Part shown: positions 1 to 4,864 of the stretch, piece after piece
How the letters are laid out: the number at the start of each line of letters is the position of its first letter
Position numbering within the stretch: position 1 is the first letter of the stretch
Assembly: GCA_913009475.1 (NCBI GenBank)
Contig: CAJVYJ010000049.1
Coordinates: 1-10,661, forward strand
Length of the DNA: 10,661 nucleotides
DNA from: an uncultured Actinomycetes bacterium
Lineage (GTDB): Bacteria > Actinomycetota > Aquicultoria > CAJVYJ01
Direction of reading: 5' to 3'
Notes under the pieces: model-generated
The model's database searches: none
The model's input: only the letters and a program-made list of their open reading frames with translations
What the model was told of the DNA's origin: nothing
Position numbers and translations under genes: made by a program

Positions 1-3
1 TTT

Positions 4-61
4 AAGGATACGGCGACCACCGAGATCTACACTCTTTCCCTACACGACGCTCTTCCGATCT
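4..61 (+). other. Illumina TruSeq universal (P5) adapter, contamination
   Basis: The 58 bases match the TruSeq universal adapter from its P5 end to the final GCTCTTCCGATCT, with one mismatch at position 6. Bases 1-3 are unexplained junk ahead of it. This is library DNA, not genome, and the first real base is about 62. The reading frame of the following repeat gene should not be extended into it. Confidence 0.98.
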
Positions 62-62
62 C

Positions 63-803
63 TACGCCGCTCAGCATCAAACTAGAGCTTTTATCTTTAC
101 TTCCAACGGCGCCAATGGTTTTAATACGCCTACGACTTGGTGGGACAGCGGCGCCGGTAATTGGGACTGGGCCGGCACTAAGTTGACATCAGGCGATTAC
201 AACGGTGACGGTGTCGATGACATCGGGGCTCTTTACGGTTACGCGACTCAGCGTCAGTCACGCGCCTTTATCTTTACTTCCAACGGCACCAATGCTTTTA
301 ACGCTCCTACTACTTGGTGGGACAGCGGTCCCGGCAATTGGGACTGGGCCGGAACTAAGTTAAGCAGCGGCGACTATAACGCCGATGGGCTAACTGATAT
401 GAGCGCTTTGTACGGCTATGCCGCCCAACATCAAACCAGAGCTTTTGTCTTTACTTCCAACGGCATCAACGCCTTTAACGCTCCTACTACTTGGTGGGAC
501 TCAGGTCCCGGCAATTGGGACTGGAACGGCTCCACTCCGCTAAGCGGAGATTTTAGCGGTGACGGACAAGCTGATTTAGCTGTTTTTTACGGTTATGCCG
601 GTAATCAAGCTAAAATCTGGCAGTTTGATTCCCACGGTACCGGTTTTAACGCTGCTTACGCCGCCTGGGACTCAGGCGCGGGTAATTGGAATTATGCCAA
701 CAGTAAAATCGTCTCCGGTGATTTAAACAGTGACGGCCGCGCTGATCTAACCGCTTTTTATAATTATTCCGGCCTACAGACAAAGGTTTTTAATTTGAAG
801 TAG
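63..803 (+). CDS. FG-GAP/VCBS repeat protein, C-terminal part (5' end missing)
   Basis: The open frame starts at the adapter junction, so the N-terminus (probably a signal peptide and further domains) is missing; the TTG at 183 is only an internal codon. The visible 246 residues are one partial and four successive repeats of 57-59 residues. Each opens with SGD followed by a calcium-loop pattern DxDxDG: DYNGDGVDD, DYNADGLTD, DFSGDGQAD, DLNSDGRAD. Each then carries an aromatic stretch ending in TTWWDSGPGNWDW or a variant. This is the FG-GAP/VCBS pattern, which in known proteins forms blades of a calcium-binding beta-propeller on secreted or surface proteins; adhesion or polymer binding would be inference. 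The gene ends in TAG with no downstream partner on the same strand. The first three units are almost identical and the last two more diverged, which suggests recent unit duplication. No catalytic domain is visible. Confidence 0.85.
   Translation, partial: YAAQHQTRAFIFTSNGANGFNTPTTWWDSGAGNWDWAGTKLTSGDYNGDGVDDIGALYGYATQRQSRAFIFTSNGTNAFNAPTTWWDSGPGNWDWAGTKLSSGDYNADGLTDMSALYGYAAQHQTRAFVFTSNGINAFNAPTTWWDSGPGNWDWNGSTPLSGDFSGDGQADLAVFYGYAGNQAKIWQFDSHGTGFNAAYAAWDSGAGNWNYANSKIVSGDLNSDGRADLTAFYNYSGLQTKVFNLK
63..803 (+). repeat. In-gene tandem repeat, period about 177 bp
   Basis: Units start at the SGD codons: 189, 366, 543 and 714, giving spacings of 177, 177 and 171 bp. A partial unit precedes them at 63-188. 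The unit at 63 resembles the one whose matching part begins near 420 (both read YAAQHQTRAF) closely, apart from synonymous changes. An array like this explains why a short-read assembly would stop here, and unit number may be collapsed. Confidence 0.9.
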
Positions 804-810
804 GCTTAAT

Positions 811-834
811 GGGTCAGATCTTCAATCTTGACAA
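811..834 (+). repeat. REP-like repeat copy (GGGTCA...TTGACA)
   Basis: This copy differs from 2899-2922 at one position (G for A after GGGTCA). It lies 7 bp after the FG-GAP stop codon as a single arm, without the inverted partner seen near the tRNA. It carries a perfect TTGACA (826-831 region), but no convincing -10 or gene follows, so I read it as a dispersed repeat and not a promoter. Confidence 0.7.
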
Positions 835-886
835 TTTATTAATGGGGGATGGGTGATGAGACCCACCCCTGCATGTTCTTAAGTTT

Positions 887-1136
887 GGCATTCCCAGCTC
901 CCCAACAATTGTCATTCCCAGTCCCCTCTACGCTTGTCATTCTCAGCTTGACCTGTCTGCGCCTGCCTGTGCGTAGCCGCACGCAGACAGGTGCTTTCGC
1001 ACAGGTAAGTTGGGAATCCAGGTAAAGAAGTGTGCTGGAACCAGGACAAATGAAAGCATTAATAGGCACAGGTGGCCGTGGATCCCCGATCAGGTCGAGG
1101 ATGACAAATGTATTGTGGTCGGTAATGACAAGCGTA
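887..1136. repeat. Composite palindromic intergenic element
   Basis: Three near-repeats of GTCATTCCCAG begin at 887, 911 and 936 (spacing 24 and 25 bp). An outer perfect 13-bp inverted repeat pairs 929-941 with 1124-1136. Inside it, 952-961 pairs with 982-991 (CCTGTCTGCG/CGCAGACAGG) and, interleaved, 966-973 pairs with 998-1005 (CCTGTGCG/CGCACAGG). The right part contains GATCCCCGATCAGGTCGAGGATGACA, in pieces typical of widespread dispersed intergenic repeats that I recall from many bacterial genomes. No flanking target duplication is evident. Confidence 0.6.
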
Positions 1137-1176
1137 AGATGGCCGGGAGATGTATAACACACCGTTTACCCAGTGT

Positions 1177-1204
1177 ATTCTACAATTCTTAAGAATTGTA
1201 GAAT
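1177..1204. repeat. 28-bp perfect palindrome
   Basis: The 14-base arms ATTCTACAATTCTT and its exact complement meet at 1190/1191 with no spacer. An RNA copy would need to open some central pairs to form a loop. There is no T tract, so a classical terminator is unlikely. It could be a protein-binding site or the tip of a mobile repeat. Confidence 0.8.
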
Positions 1205-1327
1205 GGCTGCTTGATAGTGTAGTGGTAGAGCTTGATCTGACGAGAATTTAAGCAAAGCAAGCTTTGCGGCTACAGGAAGCTTTAGGCTTTTTTATATTAC
1301 ATAGTCCTATAGTTAATAAGACCAAAT

Positions 1328-1891
1328 GTGTTTGATAAAATCTTTACAGCCTATGATAAGATTAAGGCTTATTGGGATTGGAAAATTATGAAAAGCGGTT
1401 TAATAAAATATGAGGATCTATCTACTATTTCTAAACAAATCGGGCGGGAGCCGCGTGGTGATATTAAGGTCGGCTGTCGCTGTGTTTACGGTCATCCTAC
1501 TGTAATAATTACACCACCTGTCATAGACGGCGTTGTTTTTCCTACCACTTATTGGTTATCATGTCCGGACTTAGTAAAAAAGGTTTCCCAGCTGGAGGAC
1601 TTAGGCTTTGTAAAACAGTTTAAAGAAAAGCTTGTCAGTGATAATGACTGGCAAGAAAGGCTGGAAGCGTCGACGATAGCTCAAATAACGATGCGCCGTC
1701 AAATCGATAAAAGTTATAGCTGTAATCCTCGGCGAGGCATTGCCGGAGTTGTTGATATGGCCATAATAAAGTGTTTGCATGCTCATCTGGCTGATTATTT
1801 AGTCAGTGGCATTAACCCTATTGGCAGGGAAGTTTCAAAAATGGTGGCCGAATTGGACGATAACTGTGAAAGAGAGCGCCTTAAATGTTAA
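1328..1891 (+). CDS. DUF501 family protein
   Basis: This 187-residue protein matches DUF501 (PF04417) by its conserved blocks: CRCVYGHPTVI (50-60), FPTTYWLSCPDL (71-82), LEDLGF (89-94), RRGIAGV (135-141), KCLHAHLA (148-155) and GINPIG (161-166). Cysteines in CRC, SCP and KCLHAH could bind metal or be catalytic, but the family has no established function. The stop overlaps the next gene by 7 bases, so the two are very likely co-transcribed and translationally coupled. In actinobacteria DUF501 genes are known to sit directly before ppx, and the same order is seen here. The start is uncertain: GTG at 1328 keeps the longest frame but has no Shine-Dalgarno sequence; ATG at 1388 would give 167 residues and keep all conserved blocks. 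Confidence 0.88.
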   Translation: MFDKIFTAYDKIKAYWDWKIMKSGLIKYEDLSTISKQIGREPRGDIKVGCRCVYGHPTVIITPPVIDGVVFPTTYWLSCPDLVKKVSQLEDLGFVKQFKEKLVSDNDWQERLEASTIAQITMRRQIDKSYSCNPRRGIAGVVDMAIIKCLHAHLADYLVSGINPIGREVSKMVAELDDNCERERLKC

Positions 1892-2817
1892 AGGCGGCCA
1901 TCGATATAGGTACCAACTCCACGCGTCTTTTAATAGCTGAGGTTAAAAAGGGAAGAATAACCAAGGAAGTTATGCGTCTAACGAAAATCACTCGTTTGGG
2001 TGAAGGCGTATGCTCGAGTTGCATGCTTAAAGAAGCGTCCATTGAACGTACAATGAAAGCTTTGGTGGGTTACCGGCGTGTCTTAGATGAATATGGGGTG
2101 GAAAAAGTTAGCGCTGTCGCTACGAGCGCGGCGCGAGACGCCGGCAATGTCGGCAAATTGTTGTCAGAGGCGGCAGTTAACTGCGATATCAATATAGATG
2201 TTATTCCAGGAGACTTGGAAGCTAAATTATGTTTTATAGGCGCGACGTCGGACTCTTCGCTACAGGGAAACGCGGACGTATATTTGGTAATTGATATAGG
2301 CGGCGGCAGTGTTGAGCTAATATATGGTGAAAAAAGAAAGATTAAGAGCGCGTGCAGTCTTAATATCGGCTGTGTTCGCCTGACCGAAATGTTTTTACAT
2401 GATGACCCTCCGTCTAGGAGTAGTGTTGAGGAGTTGAAAACTTATGTCGGTAATAAATTGGCAGATGAAATACCACAGAAATTTCTCGACTCTATCTCTA
2501 ACGAAGCCCTCATCGCTATAGCTGTCGCCGGTACATCCACCTCGCTGGTTGCTATAGATTTAAAGTTAGAGACGTATGACCCAAAAATTATTCATGGTGC
2601 TAAAATGAGTCTTTGGCGGGTTGAGGAGTTGCTTAAGAAATTAAGTCGGGCGCGACTGGATGAGTTGCGCCGGGTAATCGGTTTACAACCCCAAAGGGCC
2701 GATGTCATTATTGCCGGTGCTGCTATCCAAGCGGAGATAATGTCTTATTTTGGGCTGAAAGAGATTACAGTCAGTGAGCGGGACATTCTGGACGGTATAA
2801 TTTTAAAAAAATATTAG
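1885..2817 (+). CDS. ppx: Ppx/GppA family exopolyphosphatase / pppGpp phosphohydrolase
   Basis: The 310-residue product is an ASKHA-fold phosphatase of the Ppx/GppA family, which removes terminal phosphate from polyphosphate and/or converts pppGpp to ppGpp in the cytoplasm. Visible motifs in order: phosphate-1 loop IDIGTNSTRLL (6-16), AVATSAARDAGN (77-88), GDLEAKLCFIGA (109-120) with E112 at the place of the catalytic glutamate, phosphate-2 loop VIDIGGGSVEL (135-145) with D137 and E144, and the late loop AVAGTSTS (213-220). The length is that of the short form, with only the two ASKHA domains and no C-terminal HD-like domain. It starts inside the end of DUF501 (overlap 1885-1891), so translation probably depends on coupling; upstream there is only a weak purine stretch. 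Substrate choice between polyphosphate and pppGpp cannot be settled from sequence alone. It ends in TAG just before the repeats that flank tRNA-Leu. Confidence 0.93.
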   Translation: MLKAAIDIGTNSTRLLIAEVKKGRITKEVMRLTKITRLGEGVCSSCMLKEASIERTMKALVGYRRVLDEYGVEKVSAVATSAARDAGNVGKLLSEAAVNCDINIDVIPGDLEAKLCFIGATSDSSLQGNADVYLVIDIGGGSVELIYGEKRKIKSACSLNIGCVRLTEMFLHDDPPSRSSVEELKTYVGNKLADEIPQKFLDSISNEALIAIAVAGTSTSLVAIDLKLETYDPKIIHGAKMSLWRVEELLKKLSRARLDELRRVIGLQPQRADVIIAGAAIQAEIMSYFGLKEITVSERDILDGIILKKY

Positions 2818-2870
2818 TTCTTGAGGTTTATTTAAACGTTTGCTATTGTCAATTTGTTAAAAAAAAGTAG

Positions 2871-2982
2871 GGGGTCAGGTCTTGCATTTTCGCTAAGGGG
2901 GTCAAATCTTCAATCTTGACAAAAGCCTAATAGAAAGTTGCTATTGTCAAGATTGAAGATTTGACCCCTTTAGCAAGACCCC
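2871..2982. repeat. Nested REP-like inverted repeat before tRNA-Leu
   Basis: A perfect 25-bp inverted repeat pairs 2898-2922 with 2944-2968 around a 21-base loop; its outer end reads GGGGTCAAATCTTCAATC. Around it lies a second, looser pair: GGGGTCAGGTCTTGC at 2871-2885 and GCAAGACCCC at 2973-2982, with a CTAA/TTAG match inside. A 13-base direct repeat TTGCTATTGTCAA occurs at 2840-2852 and 2938-2950. Related single arms lie at 811-834 and, on the other strand, at 3401-3424. The style resembles REP/BIME elements mobilised by IS200-like (RAYT) transposases, but no such transposase is in the window. Confidence 0.8.
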
Positions 2983-2989
2983 ATAATAA
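2961..2989 (+). promoter_or_regulatory. Possible tRNA-Leu promoter inside the repeat arm
   Basis: TTGACC (2961-2966) lies in the right arm of the inverted repeat. A CATAAT box (2982-2987) follows with a 15-base spacer, shorter than the ideal 17. Transcription would start about two bases before the tRNA. The assignment is weak because the spacing is poor. Confidence 0.3.
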
Positions 2990-2995
2990 AGAATT

Positions 2996-3079
2996 GCCCG
3001 AGTGGCGGAATAGGTAGACGCAACGGACTTAAAATCCGTTGTCCGTAAGGGCGTGCCGGTTCGATTCCGGCCTCGGGCA
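2996..3079 (+). tRNA. tRNA-Leu (anticodon UAA)
   Basis: The 84-base sequence folds as a class II tRNA. The acceptor stem GCCCGAG/CTCGGGC is perfect, with discriminator A at 3079. The D arm contains GGCGGAATAGGTAGACGC, the anticodon stem ACGGA/TCCGT encloses the loop CTTAAAA with anticodon TAA, there is a long variable arm (TGTCCGTAAGGGCG), and the T arm is GCCGG-TTCGATT-CCGGC. The 3' CCA is not encoded, so CCA must be added by the nucleotidyltransferase. It decodes UUA and, by wobble, UUG. It sits between a REP-like repeat and a strong hairpin. Confidence 0.97.
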
Positions 3080-3081
3080 CT

Positions 3082-3119
3082 GAGAACTATAAACCACGCA
3101 AGCGTGGTTTATAGTTCTC
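3082..3119. repeat. Perfect 18-bp hairpin directly after tRNA-Leu
   Basis: Arms 3082-3099 and 3102-3119 are exact complements separated by AA; in RNA this would be a 17-bp stem with a CAAG tetraloop. It starts two bases after the tRNA 3' end. No T tract follows (CCCGATTTACG), so it is not a standard intrinsic terminator, though it could mark or protect the precursor 3' end. It may also be another dispersed palindrome. Confidence 0.85.
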
Positions 3120-3226
3120 CCCGATTTACGATTTCGATTTACGTCCCTTGCACGCTCCTATTCTTTTTTTATTTCTCCCCAATTAGGCCGTGCTAACGGC
3201 CGTCGATTTACGATTTACGGCCTTTG

Positions 3227-3301
3227 CATGTGAGCATGAGAGCCAAAAGGCGCCAACATGCGCCTCTTATGGCTAGCATATGTAATTCACATGCTCACAT
3301 G
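3227..3301. repeat. 75-bp imperfect inverted repeat
   Basis: Outer arms CATGTGAGCATG (3227-3238) and CATGCTCACATG (3290-3301) are perfect complements of 12 bp. Inner segments AGCC...AGGCGC (3241-3253) and GCGCCTCTTATGGCT (3260-3274) can continue the stem with small bulges, leaving a short CAACAT loop. No coding capacity and no T tract. Confidence 0.7.
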
Positions 3302-3400
3302 TTCATTATTTTATTATTCTCGATTTACTAATTCCGAACAGTTTTAAAATTGCTCGCTGATTTAAAAGAGCATGGTCTAACAGCGTTAAAATAAATAAAT

Positions 3401-3424
3401 GTCCTGTGTCAAGAGCTGACTCCT
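3401..3424 (-). repeat. Diverged REP-like arm (GGAGTCAGCTCTTGACAC)
   Basis: Read on the minus strand, this stretch follows the same pattern as the 811 and 2871-2982 repeats: a GG(G/A)GTCA start, then TCTT, then TTGACA. It lies about 30 bp upstream of the higBA promoter. Membership in the same family is inferred from the pattern. Confidence 0.4.
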
Positions 3425-3441
3425 ATTAAATCTTAAATGTG

Positions 3442-3480
3442 GTAATAACACTTGACAGTAATAACGTGTGGCGTTATTAT
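3442..3480 (+). promoter_or_regulatory. higBA promoter with overlapping operator palindrome
   Basis: A consensus -35 TTGACA (3452-3457) and -10 TATTAT (3475-3480) are separated by exactly 17 bases. Counting from the -10 puts the transcription start at 3487, which is the A of the toxin's ATG, so the mRNA should be leaderless. An 8-bp inverted repeat TAATAACG (3459-3466)/CGTTATTA (3472-3479) with a 5-base gap covers spacer and -10, and GTAATAAC is repeated at 3442-3449 and 3458-3465. HigA proteins are known to repress their own promoters, so this is the likely HigA/HigBA operator. Confidence 0.8.
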
Positions 3481-3486
3481 TTATTT

Positions 3487-3768
3487 ATGATAAAAAGCTT
3501 TCGTAGTAGTGCAACGAAGAAGATATTTAAGCGACATTTCGTAAAAAATATCTCCGGAGATATTCAGCACTTAGCTTACAGAAAGCTTGTATTATTGGAT
3601 TCAGCAGAACAATTGAAGGACCTTAGGATACCACCCGGAAATCGGCTTGAGAAGCTTGCGGGAAACAGAGAAGGGCAATACAGCATTCGAGTTAACGACC
3701 AGTGGCGCATTTGTTTTAAGTGGCACGTCGGCGATGTTTTTGAAGTTGAGATTACCGATTATCACTAG
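3487..3768 (+). CDS. higB: HigB toxin (RelE/ParE superfamily mRNA interferase)
   Basis: The 93-residue product has the standard HigB length and pattern: MIKSFRS start, a helical N-terminal part with IFKRHFVKNI, the hallmark LRIPPGNRLEKLAGNREGQYSIRVNDQWRICF segment (about residues 46-78) and a final FEVEITDYH. HigB toxins are ribosome-dependent ribonucleases that cut translated mRNA and are neutralised by HigA. All core positions look intact, so I expect an active toxin. I chose ATG 3487 because homologues begin MIKSF and because the ATG at 3439 lies upstream of the promoter -35. There is no Shine-Dalgarno site; the promoter position implies a leaderless message. The stop codon overlaps the antitoxin's ribosome-binding site. 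Confidence 0.93.
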   Translation: MIKSFRSSATKKIFKRHFVKNISGDIQHLAYRKLVLLDSAEQLKDLRIPPGNRLEKLAGNREGQYSIRVNDQWRICFKWHVGDVFEVEITDYH

Positions 3769-3772
3769 GAGG
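3767..3772 (+). promoter_or_regulatory. Strong ribosome-binding site of higA
   Basis: A full AGGAGG begins inside the higB stop codon (TAG, 3766-3768) and sits five bases before the higA ATG. It contrasts with the absence of any such site before higB, which should favour production of antitoxin over toxin from the shared message. Confidence 0.85.
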
Positions 3773-3777
3773 AAGTT

Positions 3778-4092
3778 ATGAGCAATAAAAAAATCGCACC
3801 CATTCATCCCGGGGAAATATTGCTCGAAGAGTTTCTGAGACCGATGAAAATCAGCCAGTATCGTTTGTCTATGGATATCAGCGTTCCGCCGGGCCGTATT
3901 AATGAAATTATTCACGGCACAAGAGCGGTCAGCGCGGACACGGCTCTAAGGCTGTCTCGGTATTTCGGACTTTCCGAGCGTTTCTGGCTCAATCTTCAAA
4001 CTCGTTATGACATCGAGATACAGAAAGACAAATTGGAAGGTCGCATTGAGCAAGAGGTTAAGGTATTAATAACGGAAAAACAAAGTGCCTGA
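3778..4092 (+). CDS. higA: HigA antitoxin (XRE-family helix-turn-helix)
   Basis: The 104-residue protein belongs to the HigA addiction-module antitoxin family. It opens with the characteristic IHPGEILLEEFLRPMKISQYRLS (about residues 9-31), followed by the DNA-recognition part VPPGRINEIIHGTRAVSADTALRLSRYFGLSERFWLNLQ (about 36-75). A charged helical tail ends it. It binds and neutralises HigB and represses the shared promoter through the palindrome upstream of higB. The toxin-first order is normal for higBA. It is the only confidently called gene in the window to end in TGA, the others using TAG or TAA; together with its module nature this fits horizontal acquisition, though a single stop codon is weak evidence. 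No terminator was seen in the 100-bp gap to the convergent TrkA gene. Confidence 0.95.
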   Translation: MSNKKIAPIHPGEILLEEFLRPMKISQYRLSMDISVPPGRINEIIHGTRAVSADTALRLSRYFGLSERFWLNLQTRYDIEIQKDKLEGRIEQEVKVLITEKQSA

Positions 4093-4193
4093 CAGAAGTT
4101 GTGGTGAACCGTCTCTCATCGTTAGTATAAATTTTATGTGACTACGCGTCCGTTAGATGCACTGACACGAACATTGCCGCCGAGTTACTAAGT

Positions 4194-4856
4194 TTATATA
4201 CCCAAACAGTTTTTCAAGGCTCTTTCGCTGGCAACTGAAGTCAACGCCAAGATTTTATCGTTACTTTCAATTCGTGTATCGCCACTGGGAATAATGGTTT
4301 GCTCACCGCGAACTATGGCGACCAAGACGGAATCAGACGGAACATTAATATCTTTAATCATCTTATTGATGGATTTGGCTGTCGACGGCATCGACATCTC
4401 AATAATCGACATCTCACCTTTTTTAAGCTTTAACAGGGTAACAATATCACCGAGGCTGGCTTCTTCCTGTATTACTTTGGCGATTATATGGACAGCGCTG
4501 ACCGCGACATCGACGCCCCATTGCCGGTCGAACAACCATTGATTACGGGGGTTGTTGACTCGGGCGATTACCAATGGCACCTTGTAACTGTTTTTAGCTA
4601 ATTGTGAGACCACTAAATTATCCTCATCGTCACCGGTGACGGCCACCACTAAATCAGTATTGCGTACGCCTGATTCTTCTAATTTTAACGGGTCACAACC
4701 GTCCGCTTTAAATATAAAATCAGGGTCTAATTCTTTCTGTAGCTTGGCATAGGTGGTAGGGTTTTTCTCAATAACACTGACTTTATGGCCGTCCGCTATC
4801 AAGGATTGGGCTAAATATGACCCGACTTTACCGCCGCCGACTATTAATACATTCAT
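4194..4856 (-). CDS. trkA: TrkA-type K+ transport regulator, second copy
   Basis: This 220-residue protein has one TrkA-N (RCK) Rossmann domain and one TrkA-C domain, as in KtrA or half of E. coli TrkA. The N-terminal GGGKVG (7-12) is the dinucleotide loop and E30 at the end of strand 2 suggests NAD(H) binding. GDDEDN (75-80) and ARVNNPRN (98-105) are typical RCK segments; the TrkA-C part runs from about 140 to the end. Such proteins form octameric rings on TrkH/KtrB-type K+ channels and gate them in response to nucleotides. It is the last gene of the operon, 8 bases after the first TrkA gene; its AGGAG ribosome-binding site (4862-4866) overlaps the preceding stop codon. No channel subunit lies in the window, so the partner must be elsewhere or beyond this contig. 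Confidence 0.93.
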   Translation of the reverse strand: MNVLIVGGGKVGSYLAQSLIADGHKVSVIEKNPTTYAKLQKELDPDFIFKADGCDPLKLEESGVRNTDLVVAVTGDDEDNLVVSQLAKNSYKVPLVIARVNNPRNQWLFDRQWGVDVAVSAVHIIAKVIQEEASLGDIVTLLKLKKGEMSIIEMSMPSTAKSINKMIKDINVPSDSVLVAIVRGEQTIIPSGDTRIESNDKILALTSVASERALKNCLGI

Positions 4857-4864
4857 TATTTCTC

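Larger units (their letters stand above)
804..1327. other. 524-bp non-coding region rich in inverted repeats
   Basis: No gene is supported here; the two short open frames on opposite strands have no recognisable homology and lie over palindromic repeats. The region holds the REP-like copy at 811-834, a possible hairpin at 844-869 (GGGG/TGGGT against ACCCACCCC with one bulged base, no T tract), a composite palindromic element at 887-1136, a 28-bp perfect palindrome at 1177-1204, and a 7-bp stem with a 2-base spacer at 1252-1267. A weak TATAGT-like box near 1308 could serve the DUF501 gene, but I see no matching -35. Confidence 0.7.
3120..3438. other. Non-coding spacer with short repeats between tRNA-Leu and higBA
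   Basis: No gene is visible. The element CGATTTAC occurs five times (3122, 3135, 3204, 3211, 3321), a pattern of reiterated short words. A 6-bp hairpin GGCCGT-GCTA-ACGGCC lies at 3186-3201. A T-rich stretch at 3164-3171 follows no adjacent stem. The large hairpin at 3227-3301 and the repeat arm at 3401-3424 are listed separately. Confidence 0.65.

Noticed and set aside
839..1192. Short open frames on both strands (107 and 60 residues)
   Set aside because: They lie on inverted repeats, have Cys/Arg-rich repeat-like translations (VILDLIGDP type) and no ribosome-binding sites; these are translated dispersed repeats, not genes.
1205..1255. tRNA-like stretch TAGTGTAGTGGTAGAGC
   Set aside because: Resembles a D arm, but no acceptor, anticodon or T-arm stems can be paired around it.
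1268..1296. Possible intrinsic terminator AAGC-TTTAG-GCTTTTTT
   Set aside because: Only a 4-bp stem and no gene upstream on that strand for more than 450 bp.
804..3438. CRISPR array
   Set aside because: Repeats are palindromic or irregularly spaced, with no regular repeat-spacer units and no cas genes.
3439..3486. Longer HigB start at ATG 3439
   Set aside because: It would encode the promoter region and add 16 residues absent from HigB proteins; MIKSF at 3487 is the family start.
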